DNA of 64,000 nucleotides from Chlorogloeopsis sp. ULAP01 (GTDB lineage: Bacteria; Cyanobacteriota; Cyanobacteriia; Cyanobacteriales; Nostocaceae). How positions within the stretch are numbered: the first letter of the stretch is position 1; every line of letters starts with the position of its first letter. The stretch is taken from positions 310,001 through 374,000 of the forward strand of contig NZ_JAUDRH010000005.1 in NCBI RefSeq assembly GCF_030381805.1. The letters are read 5' to 3'. Shown piece by piece: positions 26,030 to 34,443 of this stretch. A program made the position numbers and the translations under genes. The notes below the pieces were generated by a model, which made no database searches, was not told the origin of the DNA, and saw only the letters and a program-made list of their open reading frames with translations.

Positions 26030-27108
26030 TAAAAAATAATCTCCTTGAACCATTTTTCAAAGCGATCGCCTAGTGCTACGAGAGAAAATTTTTCCTCAGC
26101 CTGCTGGCGACAAGTGTGACGGTTGATTTCGGCAATACGTTGTGTTGCATTTACTAACCCAGCAACGCTATCAGGTTCTACCAAAAATCCAGTTTTGCCA
26201 TCTTGGACTATTTCTGCTGGGCCACCGCGACTGTAGGATATAACTGGAACTCCACAAGCAAGCGCTTCTATAGCCACATTGCCAAATGCTTCTACCCAGC
26301 GCGGTGTCATTAATAAAGCTTGACACTCGCGGACTATCTGTTGCAACTGCGCAGTTGGTAAAAATCCCAGATATTCAAAAGGGGCATTGGGGAAATCCCG
26401 ACGAATTTGCTGCCAGTATAATTCATCCTGAATTTTACCCATAATCTTTAGTGGAATTTTAGTAGTTTCTGCTACAGCTACTGCATCTTCCAAAGCTTTT
26501 TCTGGGGAAATACGACCTAACCAAGCTAATTGTTGTTTTGGTTCAGCACAAAATTGATACAGAGATAAATCAATACCGCTACTTAAATAGTATATGGGTG
26601 GGGTGATCTCAGGAAAAGTCGCCGCTTGTGAAGGAGTGTAAAAGCCAAGTGTACCGGGAAATTGCTTTGATATGTGGATGATAATTTGGTCGAGAGCATT
26701 AGACAAAGAGCCCATGCTGACAAAATGGGCGATCGGGCATTTGAAAAAAGGTGTCAAGTAAAAAGGCAACCAATCGTAAGCAAAATTTACAATCAAATCG
26801 TAGTTATCCTGAACTCGACGAGCATAGTCCCACATATTGGCCAACACAGAATTTTCTGGCATAGTGATGGGATCTGTGCGTTTCAGACTTTGGGCAATGA
26901 TTTGTAAATTACCGGGAATTTGTATGATTGGTAACGAATTCCATGTGGAACCTGCTGGGGCGACGATTTGCAGTTGATGCCCTCGCCGGATCATCTCTTG
27001 GGCAATATTATACACGCTTAATTCCACACCGCCACCAAGTCCTGTACCAAGAGGCCCAACGGAAGTGGAAACAAATAGTAATTTTAGAGATTGGATAGAA
27101 GCACTCAT
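26029..27108 (-). CDS. Family 4 glycosyltransferase
   Basis: 359 residues from the ATG at 27108; a GTG 33 bases upstream is possible. GT-B fold: glycine-rich loop TGLGGGVELSVYNIAQEM near the start, AWLGRISPEKALEDAV linking to the donor domain, and the nucleotide-sugar site TPRWVEAFGNVAIEALACGVPV followed by GGPAEIVQDGKTGFLV. Uses a nucleotide-sugar donor; acceptor unknown. Similar to cyanobacterial proteins annotated as glycosyltransferase family 4. First gene of a two-gene unit with the S66 peptidase. Confidence 0.9.
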   Translation of the reverse strand: MSASIQSLKLLFVSTSVGPLGTGLGGGVELSVYNIAQEMIRRGHQLQIVAPAGSTWNSLPIIQIPGNLQIIAQSLKRTDPITMPENSVLANMWDYARRVQDNYDLIVNFAYDWLPFYLTPFFKCPIAHFVSMGSLSNALDQIIIHISKQFPGTLGFYTPSQAATFPEITPPIYYLSSGIDLSLYQFCAEPKQQLAWLGRISPEKALEDAVAVAETTKIPLKIMGKIQDELYWQQIRRDFPNAPFEYLGFLPTAQLQQIVRECQALLMTPRWVEAFGNVAIEALACGVPVISYSRGGPAEIVQDGKTGFLVEPDSVAGLVNATQRIAEINRHTCRQQAEEKFSLVALGDRFEKWFKEIIF

Positions 27109-27306
27109 CAGCTGTGTGAGGAGGTAAAACCACAAAGACACTAAAGCATAAAGTTAAGGCAAAATAAATATCGGAGTTGGTTTGAAGGTTACTGGTGGAT
27201 GGCGATCGCTCCAAGAATTTTTTTGGGTGCTTGTTGCATAACTTTTACTTCTTCATCACTCAGGTGATCGCCGAAATACTCTGCAATTCCTTTTGCTGTG
27301 AAGAAA
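27109..27306. other. Spacer with a start-less frame
   Basis: On the minus strand a frame ending at 27197 reads AKGIAEYFGDHLSDEEVKVM and continues to GAIAIHQ; it has gene-like composition but no start codon and overlaps the end of the DUF3303 gene. Possibly a fragment of a small gene. Confidence 0.3.
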
Positions 27307-27591
27307 TTACAAGTGGTTGAGCAGTGGCTCAACAACTTCTTGGGTTTCTTTACTACTCAATACCGGAACAATTTCAAAAGTTGCTCCTGAACCACGCCAC
27401 TTCAAAATCCATTCTTGAATTAAGCGTAAGTCGTCACACTCCATCAACTGAAAACATCGGCTAAAATTCGGCTCCACCCAGCTATCAAGATACTTTAGTC
27501 CTTCAGGAAACATCCTACCTTCATCCCGAATGCGTTTATAGATTGGTAGCATATCATTGTCTTTAAATCGCTCAACAATCATGAACAGCAT
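27307..27591 (-). CDS. DUF3303 family protein
   Basis: 94 residues from the ATG at 27591, where DUF3303 proteins normally start (MLFMIVERFK). The pattern GRMFPEGLKYLDSWVE, FQLMECDD and FEIVPV matches this small family, which has a dimeric ferredoxin-like (Dabb/NIPSNAP-like) look and unknown function. An ATG at 27612 would add seven residues. Alone between the glycosyltransferase and an NB-ARC-related gene, both on the same strand. Confidence 0.75.
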   Translation of the reverse strand: MLFMIVERFKDNDMLPIYKRIRDEGRMFPEGLKYLDSWVEPNFSRCFQLMECDDLRLIQEWILKWRGSGATFEIVPVLSSKETQEVVEPLLNHL

Positions 27592-28021
27592 TTGATAGTC
27601 CTTCAGTTTCAATCAACTTGCCCAATCTTACTCGGACTAGTGGACACTTGATTCAACTGAGAGGTTTTTGATATGACACTATTTAATAGGTGCTCGTCTC
27701 ACTGAAGCTGATTCTGATAAGCCGCTTGCTCTTACAAGTTCGTCTGAGATTACCAAACTCATGGTTAGCTCTCTAACTCTTAAATCTACTGCCTAAATCT
27801 TAGAGTCAAAACAAGGGTAGGTTAGGCTATGTGACAAGTCTAGCTTTTACAATCTGGCAATATAGACTAAAAAGTGGTTGTGACAAAACTGACTCATAAG
27901 AATCTATTGAGCTAGCCAATACTTTCCAACAAAGGTGTACAGTTGTGGCATCATTCAATGTCGTACAAATGCGATCGCCTGCAATAACTTCAACACTCCT
28001 TACCCATACCGCCTAATACGC
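27592..28021. other. Intergenic region without recognised gene
   Basis: 430 bases. No frame on either strand with family-like sequence; the lost remainder of the upstream NB-ARC-related gene was looked for here and not found. Confidence 0.4.
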
Positions 28022-28789
28022 CTACGAGATCGAAGCTCTCAATTTTTCCAAGTGCGAGATCGGAGCATAACTCTGGCTATCTTCTGCCAGCAACTTACCA
28101 ACTTGCAAAACAACCTCGGCATTGTCTAAAACCAGCAGAAAATCATCAGAAGATAAATATTGAAGTAAACATCCGATCTGAATTTTTGGTTGCTGTTGGT
28201 TTGGCAACAAAGGGACAAGTTCAATAACAAGACTAGCTAATGGTTCAGTATGAGGGAGCGATCGCCCCCTTGCACCATCAAACTCATTTTCTATTGGTTC
28301 TATCAACTTTACAGCCCAAGAAGATTGTTCTACTTCCGTCAAAGCTACAAATGCGACGAATCTGCATTTTCCTTGGCGGAGCAATTGTTTGAGCGTGCCG
28401 AATTCTTGAGTACGTCTAGACAAAGCCGAAGTTTCAACTAGCTCGCAAACATCTAGTCGTTTTTGTGCATCCCCAACGTTGAGCAATTCTTGAGCCTGTT
28501 GATATCGCTCCAAAGCTTGTCGAAAGTTCTTTTTAGTAATTTTCTCTCCTAAAGCTTGAGAGAGCACATTCCATAATAATGAGCCTACATCCTTCTTAAT
28601 ATAGTCAAGACAGTAGCCGCGATCGTTGGCAAACTGCTCGTATGTTTTGTTTTGAAATGACGCTTTCAATAAATCAGCTTGTAAATCACTAAGATGTTTG
28701 CCAGTAGATTTATAGATGACTTTATCAGCAATATCGAATAACTCTTGAGTATTCATCGAATACAACTCATCAAATAATTTTTTAGACAA
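28022..28789 (-). CDS. Degenerate NB-ARC/STAND protein with vMAP-type N-terminal domain
   Basis: 255 residues. Residues 15-95 match the helical N-terminal domain that opens many cyanobacterial NB-ARC-WD40 proteins (KSTGKHLSDLQADLL, TYEQFA, LWNVLSQALGEKITKKNFRQAL). Then LSRRTQEFGTLKQLLRQGKCRFVAFVALTEVEQSSWAVKLIE occupies the place of the NB-ARC P-loop, but the GxGGxGKT motif is missing: no Gly-Lys-Ser/Thr remains. A Walker-B-like FLLVLDNAEVVLQ is kept, and the protein then stops instead of running on for hundreds of residues. It is either a decaying remnant or a stable adaptor without ATPase activity. Frame intact, ATG start. Confidence 0.65.
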   Translation of the reverse strand: MSKKLFDELYSMNTQELFDIADKVIYKSTGKHLSDLQADLLKASFQNKTYEQFANDRGYCLDYIKKDVGSLLWNVLSQALGEKITKKNFRQALERYQQAQELLNVGDAQKRLDVCELVETSALSRRTQEFGTLKQLLRQGKCRFVAFVALTEVEQSSWAVKLIEPIENEFDGARGRSLPHTEPLASLVIELVPLLPNQQQPKIQIGCLLQYLSSDDFLLVLDNAEVVLQVGKLLAEDSQSYAPISHLEKLRASIS

Positions 28790-29318
28790 TTAGAATTGTT
28801 CAACTGAGAAAATCTCAGCCGATGTTAATTGTTGAATTTGGTTAACTAAAAGTTTTTTATTTCAAACTAAGAAAGATTTTTAAAGTATGATGTCACACTC
28901 AAACCTACAGCTATCAAACGCTTTTCACCACACTTTTTAAACCTCCACCAGTTAAAAACCTGATTTTAATGATTTTTGCAAATATACTAAGACGTAGATT
29001 CGCGAATAATATTCGGGCAATCCTTTCAAAATCTTGCTTCAGTATATTCTCTAAATAAGAGCATACTGAGTATTGAATGTTTTATTTCCGTCTTTGTCTT
29101 CTCTTCAACATTTCCTTATTCTTCTTTTAAACAAACATCTTAATCATCTCAATCACTTGAGTACAGAGATAGATTTAGCTACACATAACTTCACGCATTG
29201 ATCCCACCTAATCCCCCAAAACCCCCCTCGTATTTTTGCGTGGTTTTTAGGAATATCAAATTGTACTCAACAACGCACACAAAACCATCATCCAACTCAA
29301 TCAATACAAATCACAATG
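28790..29318. other. Intergenic region without recognised gene
   Basis: About 530 AT-rich bases between the NB-ARC-related gene and the MITE-like element. No frame or RNA gene recognised. Confidence 0.4.
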
Positions 29319-29440
29319 ACTGATACCATTTCACTTTTTGAGTGATTCATATTCAACCCCTCCCAACCTCCCCTTAGTAAGGGGAGGTGCCGTAGGCGGT
29401 GGGGTACATCCGTATCAGCCTTTTCGTGAAATAGTATGAC
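29319..29440. mobile_element. MITE-like element with imperfect terminal inverted repeats
   Basis: About 122 bases. The left end CTGATACCATTTCAC and right end GTGAAATAGTATGAC are inverted matches at about 13 of 15 positions. The interior holds the hairpin CCTCCCCTTAGTAAGGGGAGG and the CCGTAGGCGGTGGGG segment that also occurs, inverted, within the chelatase gene. No coding capacity. Confidence 0.6.
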
Positions 29441-29458
29441 TTGATTTAAAAAACTCAA

Positions 29459-30079
29459 ATGCTTAAAAAAGCTTTCACAAAACTCACTCACCACTCATTA
29501 CTATGTCTGCTCGTAGTAGTCGGCATCAATGCAGAAGCCCAAGCCCAAACTGTCACTAACTCTGTCAATTCCCAATCTCAACCCAATCAAGAACAAACAC
29601 TTGATAACCAGCAACGCAACTCCGCCGCCATTCATCAAACCGGAGTTTATAACGTTGGGGAATCGGCAACATACAAAATTCAAGGCGTCGCCGGAATCCA
29701 AGTTGTTTGCCCTCGCCCATCCTTAATTCTAGGAACTTCCTTTAGTTCCTTTGATGGCATCAGCTTCTCGCAAAATGCTTCTTATGGTTTAAACGCTGCT
29801 TTTGTCATTCCTCTGGGCGGAAGACTAGAGAGTACCTGCAAAAGCATGGCAGAAACCATTGCTCGTAAGACTCAATATGATTTAGAGATTATCAATGCTC
29901 GTGCTTGTGCTGAACTCATCGGTGCTGGCATCCAATTAACCCCTGAAAGTTTTCCAACTATATATGGAGTCTGTAAAGGGGTGACTATAACCAGAAATAA
30001 TACAAATGAACCTAATAAACAGTCTACGAGGTTCCAGCCTCAGCCATTACCAATATTTGAGGCTGAAAAAGATAACTAA
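29459..30079 (+). CDS. Secreted hypothetical protein
   Basis: 206 residues. Signal peptide of about 29 residues ending AQA-Q, then a Gln/Asn-rich stretch (residues 30-60), then a compact region with four cysteines (VVCPRPS, ESTCKSM, RACAEL, GVCKGV) and a glycine/serine-rich hydrophobic centre (LILGTSFSSF, FVIPLGG). Probably periplasmic or surface-exposed with two disulfides. I do not recognise a family. Starts 19 bases after the MITE-like element, 27 bases before a second secreted protein gene on the same strand, suggesting co-transcription. Confidence 0.65.
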   Translation: MLKKAFTKLTHHSLLCLLVVVGINAEAQAQTVTNSVNSQSQPNQEQTLDNQQRNSAAIHQTGVYNVGESATYKIQGVAGIQVVCPRPSLILGTSFSSFDGISFSQNASYGLNAAFVIPLGGRLESTCKSMAETIARKTQYDLEIINARACAELIGAGIQLTPESFPTIYGVCKGVTITRNNTNEPNKQSTRFQPQPLPIFEAEKDN

Positions 30080-30106
30080 TTCTCATTTCACAAAAAGGAT
30101 ACACCC

Positions 30107-30487
30107 ATGAAGAAAGTTCTTGGCTTGGCAATTCTGGCTGCTTTTTTTGCTACCCCTGCTTTGGCTGGTGAAACTTTTGTTCGTAACGAGTGGACAAATA
30201 GCCACACCACAACAAAAACTAACTTAAATCTTGATTCTAAAACCTATTCTACTCGGAATGAAAAATACGAATCTTGGGCTGACAAGATTTATGTAGATGG
30301 TGATGTAGACGTTAAATATACTTGGGGTGGTAAAGAAGTAGCATTTGATGATTTCACCGTTCACACTGCTGGTTCTTCTTTGTATGGTAACTACCATGAA
30401 AGTAATTACACTAAAGTTTATGGAACGATTCATAGCATTATGAATTCATATAGTAATGCGCATGAAACCACAGCAGGTGTTCGTTAA
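30107..30487 (+). CDS. Secreted hypothetical protein, Tyr/Thr/Asn-rich
   Basis: 126 residues. Clear signal peptide (1-20, ending ALA-GET). The mature protein is polar, beta-prone, without cysteines, rich in Thr, Ser, Asn and Tyr (for example TTTKTNLNLDSKTYSTRNEK, then YHESNYTKVYGTIHS). AAGGATACACCC precedes the ATG. A strong terminator follows 36 bases after the stop, so it ends a two-gene unit with the preceding secreted protein. The composition recalls secreted structural or amyloid-like proteins, but no family is recognised. Confidence 0.7.
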   Translation: MKKVLGLAILAAFFATPALAGETFVRNEWTNSHTTTKTNLNLDSKTYSTRNEKYESWADKIYVDGDVDVKYTWGGKEVAFDDFTVHTAGSSLYGNYHESNYTKVYGTIHSIMNSYSNAHETTAGVR

Positions 30488-30522
30488 TCTTCAGACTGTT
30501 TGATGTCAATTGAAAACGTTCT

Positions 30523-30546
30523 AGGGTGGATATTCCACCCTTTTTT
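30523..30546 (+). terminator. Intrinsic terminator
   Basis: AGGGTGGA, loop TAT, TCCACCCT with a T-run to 30546: an eight-base-pair stem. It sits two bases before the start codon of the next gene, so it would terminate the upstream transcript and could sequester that gene's only Shine-Dalgarno-like sequence (AGGGTGGA). Confidence 0.85.
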
Positions 30547-30548
30547 CA

Positions 30549-31001
30549 ATGAAATATTTAATATTTTTATCTATTGCACTGTCGGGATGGATTGCTTTTA
30601 TCTATTCCCATAAAGACTTTTTCCTGAATCAATTTCCGAGCTTGTATATGAACTCTATGTTCAAAATACCTCATCAACATCCCGAAGGAAATATACATCA
30701 GCAAACGGGTTTCCAGTCTAATCACATTAAGCAAGACTTATATAATTCTATTTCTACAGGCATGACTTATGCTGAAGTTCGTTCGATTATTGGCTGGGAT
30801 GGTGTTCTGATTTATCAAAATGAGATTAATTTTGCTGGTGGAAGGATTCGCGAGAAAATTTACCAGTGGAATAATTATGATGTTTATTCGAGTGATAATG
30901 AATCTCAAACAATAGATGATCCGAATCCGTACTGGAGTATCACGCTACAATTCCAAAATGATATTCTCATTCATAAAGCATCTTTTAACCTTGACCCTTA
31001 G
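30549..31001 (+). CDS. Membrane-anchored hypothetical protein, BamE/BLIP-like domain
   Basis: 150 residues. An N-terminal hydrophobic anchor or signal (residues 1-20) leads to a domain with GMTYAEVRSIIGWDGVLIY and later YWSITLQFQNDILIHKASF, the helix-then-strand pattern of BamE/SmpA/BLIP-type domains; assignment is by pattern only. The ATG lies directly after a terminator hairpin with no other ribosome binding site, so expression may depend on read-through or on an internal start. Same strand as two secreted-protein genes upstream. Confidence 0.55.
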   Translation: MKYLIFLSIALSGWIAFIYSHKDFFLNQFPSLYMNSMFKIPHQHPEGNIHQQTGFQSNHIKQDLYNSISTGMTYAEVRSIIGWDGVLIYQNEINFAGGRIREKIYQWNNYDVYSSDNESQTIDDPNPYWSITLQFQNDILIHKASFNLDP

Positions 31002-31159
31002 GCTTTAAGCTGTAATTTGGCTGTACTCAAAACCTATTAACAATCGATGAAAAATCGCTCGTTGCTGGTAAGACCGTATTAATCACACTACTGTCCTATG
31101 AATATACTACTAAATTGAGCGAGATACCGTATAATGTTCATCTATGCAGGAGGTCAATT

Positions 31160-31711
31160 ATGGCTATATTACAGCTAGAAGATGGCAAGATATACACTGA
31201 TCTGAAGGATATTACTCGCGAGCTTGCATCCTTAAATATCCAACTCAATCGCTGGTCTGTAGGAGAAAACCCGCAGTTAAATCAGTTGTTGGCAAAAGAT
31301 AGTCTTAATGAAGACGAAAAAGAACAAGTCCTAAAAGCATTAGATGGCTACTTTGAGCAAATGAAACAAACTGCTGGCTACGAATCTCGTGATTTGATTG
31401 TTCTACATCCACAAACACCAAATCTTGATGGGCTTTTAACAAAATTTGACAAAATTCATACTCATGCCGATGATGAAGTTCGCTACATCGTTGCCGGAGA
31501 AGCGATTTTTGGCTTTGTGCGTCCCGATCGCACTCAAGTAGAACTAACAGTGCAGCCAGAAGAGTATATTAATGTACCAGCAGGAACCGAACATTGGTTT
31601 CATCTCACACCAGCACGCCGAGTTAAAGCAATACGTTATTTTGCTGGTACAGAAGGATGGGTTCCTGAATATACAGGTACTCCCATTCGTATGCATCAGG
31701 TGGTAGCTTGA
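31160..31711 (+). CDS. mtnD: Acireductone dioxygenase
   Basis: 183 residues from the ATG at 31160, which has AGGAGGT six bases upstream. Cupin metalloenzyme of the methionine-salvage pathway: cleaves the acireductone to 2-keto-4-methylthiobutyrate and formate (Fe form) or off-pathway products (Ni form). Metal ligands are visible as HTHADDEVRY (two His and a Glu) and the His of GTEHWFHL. First gene of an mtnD-mtnX-mtnB run; 24 bases before mtnX. Confidence 0.95.
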   Translation: MAILQLEDGKIYTDLKDITRELASLNIQLNRWSVGENPQLNQLLAKDSLNEDEKEQVLKALDGYFEQMKQTAGYESRDLIVLHPQTPNLDGLLTKFDKIHTHADDEVRYIVAGEAIFGFVRPDRTQVELTVQPEEYINVPAGTEHWFHLTPARRVKAIRYFAGTEGWVPEYTGTPIRMHQVVA

Positions 31712-31735
31712 AAAATTTGGGTTGCAAGAGAGGAA

Positions 31736-32383
31736 GTGAAGAGAATTGTTTTTTGTGACTTTGATGGCACTATTACTGTAAAGGAAACCTTTGTTGCAGT
31801 TCTCAAGCATTTTGCGCCGCAACTTTCTGCGCAGCTGATACCCCATATGTATGCACGAGAGTTGACATTACGTGAAGGAGTGCGGCGAATTTTGGAATCA
31901 ATCCCATCCTCTCGCTACCCTGAAGTTTTAGAATTTACACGGCGTGAAGCAATTCGTCCAGGATTTACAGAACTACTGGATTTTCTAGAAGCAGAAAAAG
32001 TGCCTTTAGTTGTAATTTCTGGCGGGCTGCGCGGGATGGTGGAGGTTGTTTTGGGTGAACTCATGCCACGCATTCATGCTCTTCATGCAGTTGATATAAA
32101 TATTAGTAATGAATACTTCCAAGTCAACTCGGAATTTGAGGGTGGAACAGAACTAGTCGCCAAAGTACAAGTGATGGAAAAGTACTCGGTTGATGAGAAA
32201 ATTGCTATTGGTGATTCTCTTACCGACTTAAATATGGCATTAGAAACACCGATAGTGTTTGCCCGCGATCGCCTTGCCCAATACTTAGAAGAACACCAAA
32301 AACCCTACATTCCCTGGCAAGACTTTTTGGAAGTGCGTGACTACTTAGCAAAATTGTGGAATTCAGTTTCAGCCCATGAATAG
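31736..32383 (+). CDS. mtnX: 2-hydroxy-3-keto-5-methylthiopentenyl-1-phosphate phosphatase
   Basis: 215 residues, GTG start with AGAGAGGAA just upstream. HAD phosphatase: nucleophile motif FCDFDGTIT, motif II VISGG, and acidic motif IGDSLTDLN. Removes phosphate from the enolised methylthio-pentene phosphate to give the acireductone used by MtnD. Length and position between mtnD and mtnB fit MtnX. Overlaps mtnB by eight bases. Confidence 0.9.
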   Translation: MKRIVFCDFDGTITVKETFVAVLKHFAPQLSAQLIPHMYARELTLREGVRRILESIPSSRYPEVLEFTRREAIRPGFTELLDFLEAEKVPLVVISGGLRGMVEVVLGELMPRIHALHAVDINISNEYFQVNSEFEGGTELVAKVQVMEKYSVDEKIAIGDSLTDLNMALETPIVFARDRLAQYLEEHQKPYIPWQDFLEVRDYLAKLWNSVSAHE

Positions 32384-33005
32384 CCCAACCCTAACTGATG
32401 CCCGTCTAGAGTTAATCGCTGCTGCCCGTCACTTTTACCAACAAGGTTGGATGGTGGGAACTGCGGGTAATCTCTCTGCGCGTTTACCTGATGGTAGCTT
32501 CTGGATTACAGCCAGTGGAAAATCTAAAGGCGAATTAGCACCCGGTGATTTTGTTCGCATTTATCCAGATGGTAGGGTGGAAAAAGCTGCTGATAATTCC
32601 AAACCCTCTGCTGAAACTGCCATTCACCAGGTAATTTACAATCTTTTTCCTGAAGCTGTCAGTTGTTACCACATCCACTCGGTTGAAGCAAATCTGGTAT
32701 CTCATTTTGCCCAAGCAGATGTTCTACCCCTGCCACCACTGGAAATGCTTAAAGGATTGGGAGTCTGGGAAGAAAGCCCAAATTGTGTAATGCCCGTATT
32801 CGCAAACCATCTACAGGTAAAGTTTATTGCAGATGAGATAGCACAGAGATTTAGTGTCACTCCCCCACAAGTGCCAGGCTTACTCATCCGTAATCACGGT
32901 GTGACAGTTTGGGCAACTTCTCCTACAGATGCTCGTAATTATATTGAGTTAGTGGAGTATATTTTTCGTTATATAGTTGCAGCCCATCGAGTAGGGATGA
33001 TGTGA
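32376..33005 (+). CDS. mtnB: Methylthioribulose-1-phosphate dehydratase
   Basis: 209 residues, class II aldolase fold. Dehydrates 5-methylthioribulose 1-phosphate in methionine salvage. Motifs: GTAGNLSARL, ITASGKSKGEL, zinc ligands in CYHIHSVEAN, and IRNHGVTVWA with the third His. Overlaps mtnX and completes a compact three-gene operon; mtnA, mtnP/K and mtnW functions must be elsewhere. Confidence 0.93.
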   Translation: MNSPTLTDARLELIAAARHFYQQGWMVGTAGNLSARLPDGSFWITASGKSKGELAPGDFVRIYPDGRVEKAADNSKPSAETAIHQVIYNLFPEAVSCYHIHSVEANLVSHFAQADVLPLPPLEMLKGLGVWEESPNCVMPVFANHLQVKFIADEIAQRFSVTPPQVPGLLIRNHGVTVWATSPTDARNYIELVEYIFRYIVAAHRVGMM

Positions 33006-33099
33006 GATGCCAGATGTGGAAGGGGACAAGCAGAGTAATAAACAACCAACTACTAACTACTGTACGGGCGGTTTTAAAAGATAAATTCTCAGTTAACGG

Positions 33100-33190
33100 T
33101 AAGATTATCAGTAAAACCCGCACGGCAGTCGCTACAATCGGGGAAACCCGACGCCAGGTGCTACAACGCACTGGCTCCAAGGGCGCGCTG
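33100..33190. repeat. GCTACAAC...CACTGGCTCC dispersed repeat
   Basis: GGGGAAACCCGACGCCAGG and CTACAACGCACTGGCTCC, with GGGCGCGCTG, are the modules found at 4560-4740. A frame across it is not a gene. It fills the space between mtnB and the monooxygenase gene. Confidence 0.65.
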
Positions 33191-33213
33191 CCTCCCCTAC
33201 TAACCACTAACCA

Positions 33214-33504
33214 ATGACTACTCGCGTTGTTGCCCGTCTTATTGCTCTACCTGATCAAGTCGAAGCACTCAAAGCTGTGCTACTGGAATTAATTGAGCCT
33301 ACTCGCCAAGAGAAAGGTTGTATAAAGTATGAATTATTACAAAACCAATCCACTCCAACAGACTTTACTTTTGTTGAAGAATGGGCTTCTAATGATGCTC
33401 TTGATGCTCATCTCGCCTCAGCTCATATTAGTAAGGCAGTAGCTCAACTAGATGGTTTAGTTGCGGCTGAACCAGATATTCGTCGCTATCAGCTTTTGGC
33501 ATAG
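33214..33504 (+). CDS. Antibiotic-biosynthesis-monooxygenase (ABM/YgiN) family protein
   Basis: 96 residues, the normal length. Dimeric ferredoxin-like fold: VVARLIALPDQVEALKAVL, EKGCIKYELLQNQ and FVEEWASNDALDAHLAS match the ABM domain. Relatives are cofactor-free quinol monooxygenases; many are uncharacterised. Its upstream region has been overwritten by a repeat and has no clear ribosome binding site; the ATG at 33214 is the only sensible start. Confidence 0.85.
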   Translation: MTTRVVARLIALPDQVEALKAVLLELIEPTRQEKGCIKYELLQNQSTPTDFTFVEEWASNDALDAHLASAHISKAVAQLDGLVAAEPDIRRYQLLA

Positions 33505-33606
33505 TATTGCGGAAAAAAGGCTTAAGAATCTCTTAGTGTCCGCAAATTCCATACAATGCCGTCATAATTGTGTCTCTCCAAACTTACACCAGCATGACAA
33601 CAGCAA

Positions 33607-33637
33607 GCCCCTCAAGGTAAAGTCAACCTAGAGGGGC
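33607..33637. terminator. Bidirectional hairpin between convergent genes
   Basis: GCCCCTC-A-AGGT, seven-base loop, ACCT-A-GAGGGGC: eleven pairs with one A-A mismatch. Located between the convergent monooxygenase gene and infC. No T-run on either side, so terminator function is presumed from position. The rest of 33505-33822 holds no gene. Confidence 0.5.
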
Positions 33638-33822
33638 AATTTAGAAAGCAGCAAATCTATAAAATTTACTTTACGAGTGCATCACTCTTAGAATCTTGAG
33701 ATTCAATCATAATGCCTAGATATTTCAGTTGCTGCCAACTCAGTCACTTTCTGCCAGCAATTTTTGAATAATTGTCAGTCGTTGCTCGCTTGGTTTCACT
33801 TAGCGATCGCACAAAGCTTTAT

Positions 33823-34311
33823 TTAGGCAGGAATGACTTGAACAATTAGTGAGCGTTTATCAAGCGATTGTACTTTACCCACTGAACTGAGATCGCTGAC
33901 AATGCGATCTAACAGTTTTCCCGCAGCATCGCGATATTGATGCTCTCGACCTCGTAAACGAATGGTAAACTTAACAGAATCGCCTTTACTCAACCACTGG
34001 GTAGCTTGAGTGATGCGTAAATTGTAATCGGCCGTACCTACGTTTGGACGAAACCGAACTTCCTTAACTGTAGGTCTAGAACTCTGACCCTGACGTTTTT
34101 TCTTTTGATACTGAAGCTTGCCGTAGTTGAGAATTTTCGCCACAGGAGCCTCTTTGCCTTCAGAGACTACTACTAAATCGAGATCTACGCTCTCGGCTAG
34201 CTGTAGAGCCTCACGGGTGTTGACAAGACCACGATTGTTATTCTCATGATCTATCAAGAAGACTTGAGGTGACTTGATTTGCGAGTTAATTAGTTGTTTT
34301 TGGACTACGAT
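33823..34311 (-). CDS. infC: Translation initiation factor IF-3, non-AUG start
   Basis: 162 residues when started at ATC (34311-34309). IF-3 binds the 30S subunit and checks start codons. The N-domain (VVQKQLINSQIKSPQVFLID) and C-domain (VKEVRFRPNVGTADYNLRI, KFTIRLRGREHQ) are complete. There is no ATG, GTG or TTG between an in-frame TGA at 34323 and residue 21; TTG at residue 21 would delete conserved N-domain sequence. GAGAGG lies at the correct distance (eight bases) before the ATC codon. Non-AUG starts are the known basis of infC autoregulation in other bacteria (AUU in E. coli). An ATA codon at 34317 is too close to the ribosome binding site. Confidence 0.88.
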   Translation of the reverse strand: MVVQKQLINSQIKSPQVFLIDHENNNRGLVNTREALQLAESVDLDLVVVSEGKEAPVAKILNYGKLQYQKKKRQGQSSRPTVKEVRFRPNVGTADYNLRITQATQWLSKGDSVKFTIRLRGREHQYRDAAGKLLDRIVSDLSSVGKVQSLDKRSLIVQVIPA

Positions 34312-34443
34312 AGTTATTTCCTCTCAATTGTTCAACAGTTTGATTTGCAATTAATGCTAAGGTAACACAATGCTAACTATGAACATAGATGCGGACATAG
34401 TTAGCATATGTGATGCGTTAAAAATAATACTTCTTTGAGAAGC

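Noticed and set aside
33002..33217. 71-codon plus-strand frame after mtnB
   Set aside because: Covers a dispersed repeat and overlaps the start of the monooxygenase gene; no recognisable domain.
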